In this document: in pieces, positions 28,254 to 37,273 of the stretch
Layout: each line of letters opens with the position of its first letter
How positions within the stretch are numbered: the stretch's first letter is position 1
From: Ramlibacter algicola
Lineage (GTDB): Bacteria > Pseudomonadota > Gammaproteobacteria > Burkholderiales > Burkholderiaceae_C
DNA: 64,000 nt
Assembly (NCBI RefSeq): GCF_016641735.1
Contig: NZ_JAEDAO010000001.1
Location: forward strand, 310,001-374,000
Direction: 5' to 3'
Program-made: the position numbers and the translations under genes
Notes under the pieces: model-generated
What the model was told of the DNA's origin: nothing
Database searches by the model: none
What the model saw: only the letters and a program-made list of their open reading frames with translations

Positions 28254-30503
28254 TCACTTGGTCTCGAAGTTGGTGGCGCCGTCCCACGCGGGGTCGAACG
28301 GCAGGAGCCGCATCGAGGCTACACGTTCGGAATACAGCTCGTAAAGGTACTTTTTGGGGTTCATGCGCTGCAGATTGAGCAGCAGCACGTCGCACTGGTC
28401 CCAGTCCTGCGAGCGGTAGGCCTTGAGGAAAGCGCCCCAGGCCTTGAGTTCGTCCTGGTGGGTTCTCTCCACGCGGTCCGCCGGCGCGAGCGGCCAGTAG
28501 ATGGCGACGGCCTGTTCCTTGCCCTTGACCCGCACGCGATCGAGTTCCTGCCACGCGAAGTCCGGCGCCAGCTTGCGGGTGGACTCGCTGACGACGATGT
28601 CCACGCCGTACGCCTTGGACAGGCCTTCCAGGCGCGATCCCAGGTTCACCGAATCGCCGATCACGGTGTAGCTGCGGCGGATGTCGGAGCCCATGTCTCC
28701 GACGCACATCATCCCGGTGTTCAGGCCGATGCCCACGCCGATCTCCGGCAATCCCTTGGCGCGGTGCTCCTCGTTGATGTGGCGGACCTCGTTGGCCATC
28801 TCCAGCGCCGTCTTGGTGGCCAGGTGCGCGTGTTCGGCCGTCTCCACCGGCGCGCCCCAGAACGCCATCACGCAGTCGCCCATGTACTTGTCGATGGTGC
28901 CGCGGTTGCGCCGGATGATGTCCGTCAGGCGGTTGAACACCTCGTTGAGAAGCCCCTGCAGCTGCACCGGCTCCATCCGCTCGGACATCTTGGTGAAGCC
29001 GCGCATGTCGCAGAACATCACCGTGAGTTCCTTGTTGGCCGCCTTCATCGAATAGCTGTCCGGGTCCTTGACCATCTCGTCGACCAGCTCCGGCGGCACG
29101 TAGGTGCCGAACAGGTTGGCGAGTTCGCGCTTGGACCGGCTCTCGATGAAGTAGCCGTAGCTCATGTTCAACGCGAAGGCCGTGAACGTCATCGTGATGC
29201 TGGCGGCCAGCGGCATGACCAGGCCCGATCCGACGTACAGCCACAGGTTCAGGCCGATGAGCGTTGCGAGCACGCCGGCGCTCAACGCGATGGCCCGGGG
29301 CGCGGAGATCAGCGGCAGCAGGAACGCGAGCAGCAGCCCAGCCACCAGCAGCATGACCGCGTCGTAGCCCGCCGCGTAATCGGGGCTCGCCGGCAGGTTG
29401 CCATCGAGCATGCCGGCGACCAGGTTGGCGTGCGCCTCCACCCCGGGATAGCTCTCGCCGACGGGCGTGCTGCGCTGGTCCTGCAGGCCGGGGGCGGACG
29501 TTCCCACCAGCACGATCTTGCCTTTGAGCTCGCCGGGTTGCAGGCGCTTGTGGACCACGTCGGATGCCGAGACGTAGCGGAACGAGCCGCCGTTCGGGCC
29601 GCCGTACCCGCGGTACGGGATCAGGGTGGCGCCGCGCGCATCGATCGGCAGGCCGAGCGTCTTCTGCCCCAGCCGCAAGTTGACGCTTTCCAGGCCCTGG
29701 TAGCTGCGGCCGGCCAGCTTCTCCTTCGGCAAGCCAGGCTCCACCGACGGCCCGCCCGCAAGCACCCGGAACATGGCAAGCGACAGTGGTTCGTAGAACT
29801 GGTCGTTGTATTCCGCGAGCAGGGGGACGGCGCGGACGACGCCGTCCAGGTCGGACACGGGGTTGAAGTAGCCGGCCAGCGGCGCCGCCTTGGCGAGGGT
29901 TTCGATGTTGGCGCCGTAGCCGGTCCAGGAGAACAGGCGGACCGGACGGCCTTGGAACTGCTCGCGCCGCAGGACCGGCGCCGGCAGCACGCCGGAGGTG
30001 CGGCCATCGCGATCGCTGGTCAGGTAGTAGCCCAGGACCACGGGCCGGTTCTTCAGCGCCTTCGCGAACAGCCCGTCGTAGTCCAGGCTCGGGGCCAGCT
30101 GGTTCAAGCGATCGGTGAAGCCGACCTGGTCCTTCAGTTCCCCTTGCGAGAGCTGGCGAAGGCGAGACAGGCCGGAACTGTCGTCCGGCTCGGCGAACAC
30201 CACGTCGAAGCCGAGCATCGCCACCTGCTGGCGGTCGAACAATTCGTCGGTCAGTTCGGCGAGCCGGTTGCGGCTCCACGGCCAGCGGCCGACTTCGGCC
30301 AGGCTCTTCTCGTCGAGATCGACGATGACGATGCGCTGGTCCATCGTCTTGGGCATCGTCGCCCGCAGGCGGGCGTCGTAGAGCGCCAGGTCCAGCCGCT
30401 CGAGCGCGGTGAGCGGCACCGTGCCGGTCGCATGCAGCAGGGCGAGCAGCAGCGGCAGCAGCGTGACCGCGATGCGGGTCCAGTGTCTCGCGAGCAAGCC
30501 CAT
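28254..30503 (-). CDS. CHASE2-domain class III adenylate cyclase
   Basis: A 749-residue membrane protein. One N-terminal helix (about 10-28) leads to a large periplasmic CHASE2 domain (about 35-370, RIVIVDLDEKSLAEVGRWPW...), then three helices (about 385-460) and a cytoplasmic cyclase domain (about 490-680). The cyclase has metal Asp D499 in MFCDMRGFT, base-recognising K539 (TIDKYMGD), D542 as second metal ligand, T613 in SYTVIGD, and Asn/Arg in SVNLGSRLE. The Lys-Thr pair is typical of class IIIb adenylate cyclases (CyaC and soluble AC type, often bicarbonate-responsive). A good GGAAGGA site precedes ATG 30503. The last 70 residues are an extra helical tail. Confidence 0.92.
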   Translation of the reverse strand: MGLLARHWTRIAVTLLPLLLALLHATGTVPLTALERLDLALYDARLRATMPKTMDQRIVIVDLDEKSLAEVGRWPWSRNRLAELTDELFDRQQVAMLGFDVVFAEPDDSSGLSRLRQLSQGELKDQVGFTDRLNQLAPSLDYDGLFAKALKNRPVVLGYYLTSDRDGRTSGVLPAPVLRREQFQGRPVRLFSWTGYGANIETLAKAAPLAGYFNPVSDLDGVVRAVPLLAEYNDQFYEPLSLAMFRVLAGGPSVEPGLPKEKLAGRSYQGLESVNLRLGQKTLGLPIDARGATLIPYRGYGGPNGGSFRYVSASDVVHKRLQPGELKGKIVLVGTSAPGLQDQRSTPVGESYPGVEAHANLVAGMLDGNLPASPDYAAGYDAVMLLVAGLLLAFLLPLISAPRAIALSAGVLATLIGLNLWLYVGSGLVMPLAASITMTFTAFALNMSYGYFIESRSKRELANLFGTYVPPELVDEMVKDPDSYSMKAANKELTVMFCDMRGFTKMSERMEPVQLQGLLNEVFNRLTDIIRRNRGTIDKYMGDCVMAFWGAPVETAEHAHLATKTALEMANEVRHINEEHRAKGLPEIGVGIGLNTGMMCVGDMGSDIRRSYTVIGDSVNLGSRLEGLSKAYGVDIVVSESTRKLAPDFAWQELDRVRVKGKEQAVAIYWPLAPADRVERTHQDELKAWGAFLKAYRSQDWDQCDVLLLNLQRMNPKKYLYELYSERVASMRLLPFDPAWDGATNFETK

Positions 30504-30540
30504 GCCCGGTTCCTTCCGACTTGCCCGGGCCGGGGCGTCT

Positions 30541-31215
30541 TCAGCCCTGGATGAATTGCATCTGGGTGCCCGCCAGTTCCAGCAGGTCCCCGTTCTTCAG
30601 GTTCACCGGTTCGGGCCCGATCGGGGCGCCATTGATGGTGGGCTTGTTGCCGCCCTCGACGTGCGCGACGACGAAGCCGTGCGGGCGCTTGGTGATGGCC
30701 GCGACGGCCACGCCGGGCTTGCCGATGGTGGTGACGACCTTCACCAGCGGCACTTCGCGGCCGGCGGCGGCGCCGGACAGCACCTTGATCGCGCCCTTGA
30801 CGGCATTGAGTTCGGGCGCGGGAGCGGCGGGCGCACCCGCGGCGGCCGGAGCCGCGGCACCCGGGGCGGGAACCGGGGGCACCATCCCCGGCTTCATGAT
30901 CATCGTCTTCTCGTACGTGGCGCCGGGCGCCTCGTTGACGTACTTGATCTTGTACTTGCCGATCTCGACGGTGTCGTTGTTCTGCAACAGCTGCTTCTTG
31001 ACCGCCTTGCCGTTGATGTACGTGCCGTTGGTGCTATTGAGGTCCTCCAGGTAGACCTCGTTGCCGGTCATCTGCAACACCGCGTGCTCGCCGCTGACGG
31101 CCAGGTTGTCGATGACGATGTCGTTGTACGGGCGGCGGCCCAGCGACGTGCGGTCCTTCGTCAGCTGGACTTCCTTGATCACGACGCCGTCGATCGACAC
31201 GATCATTTTCGGCAT
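30541..31215 (-). CDS. FHA-domain phosphothreonine-binding protein
   Basis: A 224-residue cytoplasmic protein. Residues 1-95 form a canonical FHA domain: LGRRPYNDIVI, SGEH at 41-44 and NSTNGTYING at 60-69, the loops that bind phosphothreonine. A linker of Ala/Pro (about 110-135) leads to a second beta-rich domain (about 140-224) that looks like a degenerate FHA fold (TIGKPGVAVAAITKRPHGFVVAHV, INGAPIG, LKNGDLLEL). T104 sits in YEKTMIMKP just after the FHA domain. The same motif occurs three times in the tail of the kinase of this cluster, suggesting this Thr is phosphorylated. AGGAG precedes ATG 31215. Confidence 0.9.
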   Translation of the reverse strand: MPKMIVSIDGVVIKEVQLTKDRTSLGRRPYNDIVIDNLAVSGEHAVLQMTGNEVYLEDLNSTNGTYINGKAVKKQLLQNNDTVEIGKYKIKYVNEAPGATYEKTMIMKPGMVPPVPAPGAAAPAAAGAPAAPAPELNAVKGAIKVLSGAAAGREVPLVKVVTTIGKPGVAVAAITKRPHGFVVAHVEGGNKPTINGAPIGPEPVNLKNGDLLELAGTQMQFIQG

Positions 31216-31260
31216 GGCCCACTCCTGTTGATTTCTGTCCTCAAACCGAAAGTTCGCTGC

Positions 31261-32046
31261 TTATTTTCCCAGCAATCGGGAGATGAGGCCCTTTTTTTTC
31301 GCTTCGAGGTCGGCCTGCGCGAGCAGCACCGAAATGTTGTCGCGCCCTCCGTTGGCGTTGGCGGCATCGACCAGGCGACCCACCTTGTCCTCGAGCGTGC
31401 CTTCGTCCCGCAGGATGGCGGCGATGCCGTGGTCGTCGACCATGTCCGAGAGGCCGTCCGAGCACATGAGGTAGATGTCGCCCGGCTCGACGCGGTGCTC
31501 GTTGACTTCCAGCAGCACGGCGTCCTCGACGCCCAGCGCGCGCGTCACCAGGTTCTTGTTGGTCGATACGGCGGCCTGCTCCGGCGTGATCAGGCCGGCG
31601 TCCATCTGCTCCTGCAGCAGCGAGTGGTCCTTGGTGATCTGCGCCAGCTCGCCGGCGCGCAGGCGGTAGCAGCGCGAGTCTCCGATGTGGCCGAGCATCA
31701 GGCGCCCGTCCTGGAACACGCCGACCACGAGGGTCGTGCCCATGCCGGAATACTGCGGGTTGGAGTTGGCCGCGTTGAAGATGGAGCGGTTGGCGTTGTC
31801 GACGCAGATCTCCATCGCGCGTCGCACCTCGCGGGCGTTGGCCTGGCGGCCGGCCTGCGAGAGCCAGCGCCCGAGCTCCGACTTGATGAACGTGGTGGCC
31901 ATCCCGCTGGCGATCTCGCCGGCGTTGTAGCCGCCCATGCCGTCGGCGAGGATCGCGAGCCGGGTCGCCTCCTCGAAGGTGACCGAGTCCTCGTTGTTCT
32001 CGCGAGCCAGGCCCGGGTCGGTGCGGATGCAGAACTCGTAATTCAT
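31261..32046 (-). CDS. PP2C-type protein serine/threonine phosphatase
   Basis: A 261-residue Stp1/PstP-like phosphatase. It has the metal-binding motifs of the PPM family in order: RENNEDS near residue 15-20, LADGMGGYNAGEIAS, GMGTTLVVGV, LGHIGDSRCYRL, LMCSDGLSDMV and GGRDNISVLL. It needs two Mn or Mg ions and would dephosphorylate Ser/Thr targets of the kinase encoded just upstream (13-base gap). It is cytoplasmic with no membrane segment. A Lys-rich end (EAKKKGLISRLLGK) is present. The start MNYEFCIRTDPG at ATG 32046 fits homologues; upstream in-frame codons overlap the kinase gene. Confidence 0.93.
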   Translation of the reverse strand: MNYEFCIRTDPGLARENNEDSVTFEEATRLAILADGMGGYNAGEIASGMATTFIKSELGRWLSQAGRQANAREVRRAMEICVDNANRSIFNAANSNPQYSGMGTTLVVGVFQDGRLMLGHIGDSRCYRLRAGELAQITKDHSLLQEQMDAGLITPEQAAVSTNKNLVTRALGVEDAVLLEVNEHRVEPGDIYLMCSDGLSDMVDDHGIAAILRDEGTLEDKVGRLVDAANANGGRDNISVLLAQADLEAKKKGLISRLLGK

Positions 32047-32059
32047 GGATTGCCGGGCC

Positions 32060-34816
32060 TCATGCCTGGGGATCGTGCCCACCGCCCGGCTTGGTCGGAT
32101 CGTCGCTCCGGCCGAACACCGCGGTCTTCTCGTACTCGCCGCCCCCGGCTCCTCCGCCCTTTGGCGGCGCATCATAGCCGTTGCCTGCCGCGGCGCCCGC
32201 CGCCATGACGAGCGTCTTTTCCGCCGTTGCCTGCGCCTGCGCGGCGGCGGCCAGCGAGAACGCCATGGTCTTGTCCGGATCGGCGGACGCGGGCGCCGGC
32301 GACACCGGCTGGCCACCGAACGCTGCCGCCGCCTCGCGCAGCGCGTGCGCGAAGGCATCGCCGTCCTGGAACCGCGCTTCCGGTTTCTTCGCCAGCGAGG
32401 TGGCGACCACGATCGCCAGTTGCTCCGTGAAGTCCTTGCGGATCAAGCGGATGTCGGGCGCTTCCTCGTTGGCGATCTTGTACATCAGCTCCGCCATCGA
32501 GTCGCCGCGGAACGGCAGCACGCCGGTGAGCATCTGGAACAGCATCACGCCGAGCGAGTACAGGTCCGAGCGGCCGTCGACCTTCTTGCCGGCGATCTGC
32601 TCGGGCGACATGAAGCTCGGGGTACCCAGCACTAGGCCGGTCTTGGTCTTGCTGGAGTCGGTGATGCGCGCGATGCCGAAGTCGGTGACCTTCACCGTGT
32701 CCGAGTCGAACTCGTACATGATGTTGGCCGGCTTGATGTCGCGGTGGACCACGTTCTGCCGGTGCGCGTAGGCCAGCGCCTCGGCGACGCGCGCCACGAT
32801 CGACAGCACGCGCGGCGGCGGCAGCAGGTGGCCGTCCTTGCAGAAGTCCGCGAGGTCCTTGCCCTTGAGGAATTCCATCGCGATGTAGGCGAGGTCGTGC
32901 TCCTCGCCGGCATCGAAGATCGTGACGATGTTCTGGTGCTGCAGGCGGCCCGCCGTCTCGGCCTCGCGGAAAAAGCGCTCGCGCGCCTCGTTCAGGTCCT
33001 CGCCCTCGAACTCCTGCGACAGCGCCATCGTCTTGATGGCGACCACGCGGCCGATCTTCGGGTCCTTGCCCAGGTAGACGACGCCCATCGCGCCCTTGCC
33101 CAGTTCCTTCTCGACCTGGTAGCGGCCCAGCATCGGCTTCTCGACGGCGCCGCCATCCAGCAGCATGGTGCCGCCCGGGTGCGCGCCTCCGCCGCCGAGG
33201 ATCACGGTTTCCGAGAGGTTCTTCGCCCGATTGAGCTTGGACTGCAGGTCCTTGAAGTCCTTGTTGTACGTGGCCATGTGCTCGTACACGGCCTGCGCCT
33301 TGTTGAACTGGCGCTTGCGCTCGAAGTCCAGCGCGAGGTTGTACAGGTTGTCCATGAGCGGATCGCTCATGGGGACCCGGCGGAAGCGGTCGAACGCCAT
33401 GTCCAGCTGGCCCTGGCCCTGCAGCGCCAGGCCCATCATGCGGTTGGTCTCGGCCGACTCCTCGTCCGACTTCACCTTGCCGGCCTCGGTGACGAGGAAG
33501 CGCTTGGTGGTGAGCGCGGCGTGGCCGATGACGAGCAGCGCGGCGGGGAACACGAGCGGCACGTACGTCGCGGATCCGGAGAGCAGCACGAACTCGGTCG
33601 CAAGCATGACCACTAGCAAGCCCGCAGTGACTGCTGCCGCGGGTCCCGCGGAAAGCCGCGGCAGGCCCGCGACCAGGTAACCGGCGACCAACAGCACCAT
33701 CGCGAGCGACGCCACGCCGGCCCACACCGGCTCGACGACGAAGTGCTCCTGCAGGATGTTGGAGGTGACGTGCGCCATCATCTCCGCCGGACTGAGCGCG
33801 GCGTAGCCGGGAACGGGGAACGTGGTGCCGAGGCCCTGGGCCGTGGAGCCGATGATGACGATCTTGTCCGCGTACTTCGTCGCCGGAATCTTCCCCGACA
33901 GCACGTCGTAGAACGAGTCGACCTGGAACGCGGGCTTGCTGTCGGTGCCGCGGTAGAACTGCGGCCGCATCTTGCCCGCTGCGTCGGTCGCGATCCTCAG
34001 CTTGCCCAATTGCACCGCTTCGCCGGGGAGCAGCCGCATGTCGCCGGGCCCAAGGTTCAGGGAGCGCGCAGCGGCGAGCAATGACAACGACGGCACCGCG
34101 TGGCCGTAGTAGTCGATGAAGACAGGGTCGGTGCGGATCGCCCCGTCGGGATCGTTCGTCTGCGCGACATGCCCCACCGCCGCCGCGGCCTTGGCGATCG
34201 GGTCGATGGGGAACTGTCCCGCGAGGGCCGGAATGAGCAAAGCGCCCTTGGTGGGAATCGAGGATTTCGCCGCCGCTGCCGGCAGGTCGGTGTCGGGGCG
34301 GCCGAGCGGCTCTCCAAGCTTGTAGGCGCCGCCGACCAGCACATTGCCTGCCTTCGCCATGCTGGCCGCGAGCTTGCCGTCGTTGTCCAAGGTCTGCTCG
34401 GCTTCGGCGAGCACTCTCGTGAGCGCTTCGTTCTGGCCCGCGGCGGCCCCGAGCGCTTCCTTGATCTTGCGGATGAACACGAGCCCGCGCTCGGTCTGCG
34501 GCTCGAGGAAGAGGGTCGTGTTGACGATCGTCTTGGCCTTGGCATCCGCGAGCTTGTCGATCAGCTCGGCATGCACGTCGCGCGGCCACGGCCAGCGGCC
34601 GATGTTGTTGATGCTGGCGTCGTCGATCGCGATGACGGCGATGCGGTCCGACGGCGTTCGCGAGTTCGAGCTGCTGGCTGCGTCGTAGAAGCGTTGCTCG
34701 AGGCCGCGGAGCGGGGTGACGGCCCACAGGATGCACACGGCGACGACGATGGCGGCGCCGATGAACCAGTCAGCGCGCCAGACCTGGCGCCGCTTTGCCG
34801 ATGAAGATGTGCTCAC
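32060..34816 (-). CDS. CHASE2-domain transmembrane serine/threonine protein kinase
   Basis: A 918-residue protein. A first helix (about 18-35) precedes a periplasmic CHASE2 domain (about 40-320); then come three helices (about 345-440) and a helical, TPR-like juxtamembrane part (about 450-545). The Hanks-type kinase (about 575-840) has GKGAMGVVYLG, VAIKTM, H691-R692-D693 (HRDIKPAN), TDFGIAR and the activation loop TKTGLVLGTPSFMSPEQ. The low-complexity tail carries three similar sites: DKTMAF (T850), EKTLVM (T868) and EKTAVF (T898). The start is GTG 34816 after GAGGGG; an upstream in-frame ATG lacks a ribosome site. It heads a six-gene same-strand cluster. Confidence 0.93.
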   Translation of the reverse strand: MSTSSSAKRRQVWRADWFIGAAIVVAVCILWAVTPLRGLEQRFYDAASSSNSRTPSDRIAVIAIDDASINNIGRWPWPRDVHAELIDKLADAKAKTIVNTTLFLEPQTERGLVFIRKIKEALGAAAGQNEALTRVLAEAEQTLDNDGKLAASMAKAGNVLVGGAYKLGEPLGRPDTDLPAAAAKSSIPTKGALLIPALAGQFPIDPIAKAAAAVGHVAQTNDPDGAIRTDPVFIDYYGHAVPSLSLLAAARSLNLGPGDMRLLPGEAVQLGKLRIATDAAGKMRPQFYRGTDSKPAFQVDSFYDVLSGKIPATKYADKIVIIGSTAQGLGTTFPVPGYAALSPAEMMAHVTSNILQEHFVVEPVWAGVASLAMVLLVAGYLVAGLPRLSAGPAAAVTAGLLVVMLATEFVLLSGSATYVPLVFPAALLVIGHAALTTKRFLVTEAGKVKSDEESAETNRMMGLALQGQGQLDMAFDRFRRVPMSDPLMDNLYNLALDFERKRQFNKAQAVYEHMATYNKDFKDLQSKLNRAKNLSETVILGGGGAHPGGTMLLDGGAVEKPMLGRYQVEKELGKGAMGVVYLGKDPKIGRVVAIKTMALSQEFEGEDLNEARERFFREAETAGRLQHQNIVTIFDAGEEHDLAYIAMEFLKGKDLADFCKDGHLLPPPRVLSIVARVAEALAYAHRQNVVHRDIKPANIMYEFDSDTVKVTDFGIARITDSSKTKTGLVLGTPSFMSPEQIAGKKVDGRSDLYSLGVMLFQMLTGVLPFRGDSMAELMYKIANEEAPDIRLIRKDFTEQLAIVVATSLAKKPEARFQDGDAFAHALREAAAAFGGQPVSPAPASADPDKTMAFSLAAAAQAQATAEKTLVMAAGAAAGNGYDAPPKGGGAGGGEYEKTAVFGRSDDPTKPGGGHDPQA

Positions 34817-34990
34817 TTCCGCCCCTCGCCCGAAGGTTTCGCGGCACCGGTGGGGACGCCGCCACGCCCGCGACCGACTCAAGGGTGCAGGGTTCCGGGC
34901 TGAACGGTAACAGACGGCTCCGGCACGAACAAGGAAGTTTGCCGCACCCCTTGTACCTTTTGTTGCAGTTTCACGGCAGCCCGGCTCGCC

Positions 34991-35027
34991 ATGGAAAAAG
35001 GGCTGGCGGTTTGCACCGCCAGCCCTT
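34991..35027 (-). terminator. Rho-independent terminator of sucCD
   Basis: The stem GGGCTGGCGGT (35000-35010) pairs with ACCGCCAGCCC (35015-35025) around loop TTGC and is extended by two A-T pairs. On the minus strand it is followed by TTTTT. It lies about 20 bases past the sucD stop. The rest of 34817-34990 holds the promoter region of the kinase cluster, where I could not fix a -35/-10 pair. Confidence 0.85.
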
Positions 35028-35047
35028 CGCGTCGCAGGTCTTGCGCT

Positions 35048-35941
35048 TCAGAGCAGCGTCTTGAGCAGCTTGCCCATCTCCGACGGATTGCGGGTCACCT
35101 TGAAGCCGCACTCTTCCATGACCGCCAGCTTGGCGTCGGCCGTGTCGGCGCCGCCCGAGATCAGCGCGCCGGCGTGGCCCATGCGCTTGCCGGGGGGCGC
35201 CGTGACGCCGGCGATGAAACCGACCACCGGCTTCTGCATGTTGGCCTTGCACCAGCGCGCGGCATCCGCTTCGTCGGGGCCGCCGATCTCGCCGATCATG
35301 ATCACGGCGTCGGTGTCCGGATCGTCGTTGAAGGCCTGCATCACGTCGATGTGCTTCAGGCCGTTGATCGGGTCACCGCCGATGCCGACGGCGCTGGACT
35401 GGCCCAGGCCGATCTCGGTCAGCTGCGCAACCGCCTCGTACGTCAGCGTGCCCGAGCGCGAGACCACGCCGATGCGGCCCTTGCGGTGGATGTGGCCGGG
35501 CATGATGCCGATCTTGATCTCGTCGGGCGTGATCAGGCCGGGGCAGTTGGGGCCGAGCAGCAGGGTCTTCTTGCCACCCTTGGCCTCCTTCTCCTTCATC
35601 TTGTTGCGCACCATCAGCATGTCGCGCACGGGGATGCCCTCCGTGATGCAGATCGCCAGGTCCAGGTCGGCCTCGACCGCTTCCCAGATCGCGTCAGCGG
35701 CACCCGCCGGCGGCACGTAGATCACCGAGACGGTGGCGCCGGTCTGCTGCCTGGCTTCCTTGACGGAGGCGTAGATCGGGATGTCGAAGATCTTCTCGCC
35801 GGCCTTCTTCGGGTTCACGCCGGCGACGAAGCAGTTCTTGCCATTGGCGTACTGCTGGCACTTCTCGGTGTGGAACTGCCCGGTCTTGCCCGTGATGCCC
35901 TGGGTGATGACCTTCGTGTCCTTGTTGATGTAGATCGACAT
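35048..35941 (-). CDS. sucD: Succinate--CoA ligase, alpha subunit
   Basis: A 297-residue subunit of the TCA-cycle enzyme that converts succinyl-CoA to succinate with ATP or GTP formation. The N-terminal CoA-binding Rossmann domain begins [19 protein letters not shown]. The catalytic domain has [35 protein letters not shown] and the phosphohistidine region [11 protein letters not shown]. The length matches the family (about 290). It sits 13 bases downstream of sucC on the same strand and ends before a strong terminator, so sucCD is one operon. Confidence 0.98.
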   Translation of the reverse strand: MSIYINKDTKVITQGITGKTGQFHTEKCQQYANGKNCFVAGVNPKKAGEKIFDIPIYASVKEARQQTGATVSVIYVPPAGAADAIWEAVEADLDLAICITEGIPVRDMLMVRNKMKEKEAKGGKKTLLLGPNCPGLITPDEIKIGIMPGHIHRKGRIGVVSRSGTLTYEAVAQLTEIGLGQSSAVGIGGDPINGLKHIDVMQAFNDDPDTDAVIMIGEIGGPDEADAARWCKANMQKPVVGFIAGVTAPPGKRMGHAGALISGGADTADAKLAVMEECGFKVTRNPSEMGKLLKTLL

Positions 35942-35954
35942 GTCCGTTCCTGCT

Positions 35955-37118
35955 TCAAGCCTTGACCGCGGCGACGACCTTCTGGGCCGCTTCCGCCATC
36001 GTGTCCGCGCTGATGATCGGCAGGCCCGATTCGGCCAGCATCTTCTTGCCGAGTTCCTCGTTCGTGCCCTTCATGCGCACGACCAGCGGCACGTTCAGGT
36101 TGACGGCCTTGCACGCGGTGATCACACCGGTGGCGATGGTGTCGCAGCGCATGATCCCGCCGAAGATGTTCACCAGGATCGCCTTGACCTTGGGGTTCTT
36201 CAGCATGATCTTGAAGGCCTCGGTGACCTTCTCCGGCGTGGCACCGCCGCCGACGTCCAGGAAGTTCGCCGGCTCGGCGCCGAACAGCTTGATGGTGTCC
36301 ATGGTCGCCATCGCCAGGCCGGCGCCGTTGACCAGGCAGCCGATGTTGCCGTCCAGCGAGATGTAGGCGAGGTCGAACTTGCTGGCCTCGATCTCGGCCG
36401 GGTCCTCTTCATCCAGGTCGCGCAGGGCGACGATGTCCGGATGGCGGAACAGCGCGTTCGGGTCGAAGTTGAACTTCGCGTCGAGGGCGATGATGTTGCC
36501 CTTGCCGTCGCGGTTGAGCGGGTTGATCTCCACCAGCGACGCGTCGGTGTCCATGTAGCACTGGTACAGCTTGCGGCAGACGTCGACGAACTGCGCCTGC
36601 GAGTCCGCCGGCATGCCGACGCCCTTGGCGAGCTCCTGGCCTTGTGCGTCAGTCAGGCCCTGCAGCGGATCGACGAACACCTTGACGATCTTGTCGGGAT
36701 GGCTGTGCGCCACCTCCTCGATGTCCATGCCGCCTTCGCTCGAAGCGATGAAGGCCACCTTCTGCGTCGCACGGTCGGTGACGACGGAGAGGTAGTACTC
36801 CTTCTGGATGTCCGCGCCTTCCTCGATGTAGAGGCGCCGCACCTTCTGGCCCTCGGGGCCGGTCTGGTGCGTCTTGAGCTGCATGCCCAGGATCTGGCCC
36901 GCGAGGTCCTTGACCTGGTCGATGCTCTTGGCGACCTTGACGCCGCCGCCCTTGCCGCGGCCGCCCGCGTGGATCTGCGCCTTGACGACCCACACCGGGC
37001 CGCCCAGCTTCTGCGCGGCCTCGACCGCTTCCTGCACAGTGAAAGCCGGCACGCCGCGCGGCACGGGCACGCCGAAGCTGCGCAAGATCTCCTTGCCTTG
37101 GTACTCGTGGATCTTCAT
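35955..37118 (-). CDS. sucC: Succinate--CoA ligase, beta subunit
   Basis: A 387-residue subunit with an ATP-grasp fold, starting [22 protein letters not shown]. It includes [18 protein letters not shown] (nucleotide binding), LEINPL-type [13 protein letters not shown] (metal site) and [12 protein letters not shown] near the C-terminus. It pairs with SucD. The start ATG 37118 gives the family length (388); 38 further in-frame codons upstream are not homologous. The intergenic region to argC carries a 15-bp dyad (37207-37221) that could be an operator. Confidence 0.98.
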   Translation of the reverse strand: MKIHEYQGKEILRSFGVPVPRGVPAFTVQEAVEAAQKLGGPVWVVKAQIHAGGRGKGGGVKVAKSIDQVKDLAGQILGMQLKTHQTGPEGQKVRRLYIEEGADIQKEYYLSVVTDRATQKVAFIASSEGGMDIEEVAHSHPDKIVKVFVDPLQGLTDAQGQELAKGVGMPADSQAQFVDVCRKLYQCYMDTDASLVEINPLNRDGKGNIIALDAKFNFDPNALFRHPDIVALRDLDEEDPAEIEASKFDLAYISLDGNIGCLVNGAGLAMATMDTIKLFGAEPANFLDVGGGATPEKVTEAFKIMLKNPKVKAILVNIFGGIMRCDTIATGVITACKAVNLNVPLVVRMKGTNEELGKKMLAESGLPIISADTMAEAAQKVVAAVKA

Positions 37119-37206
37119 GGATGTCTCTGGAGGGGTGGGAACTGCCGCCGTCCGGCAAGCGCGGCCGCGCCGTGGCGGTCGCGAGAAACAGCGGCGAACT
37201 GTATCA

Positions 37207-37221
37207 TGGTGCATTGCACCA
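37207..37221. promoter_or_regulatory. Perfect dyad TGGTGCA-T-TGCACCA between sucC and argC
   Basis: A 7-bp inverted repeat with one central base lies in the divergent promoter region, 89 bases from the sucC start and 52 bases before argC. TATCAT (37202-37207, plus) and TACAGT-like bases on the minus strand overlap its edge. It has the size and symmetry of a GntR- or MarR-type operator. The regulator is unknown. Confidence 0.5.
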
Positions 37222-37273
37222 ACCCATCGCAATTGCTTAGCCGATCCATAGCGGATCGCAGTGCTGCACCACC

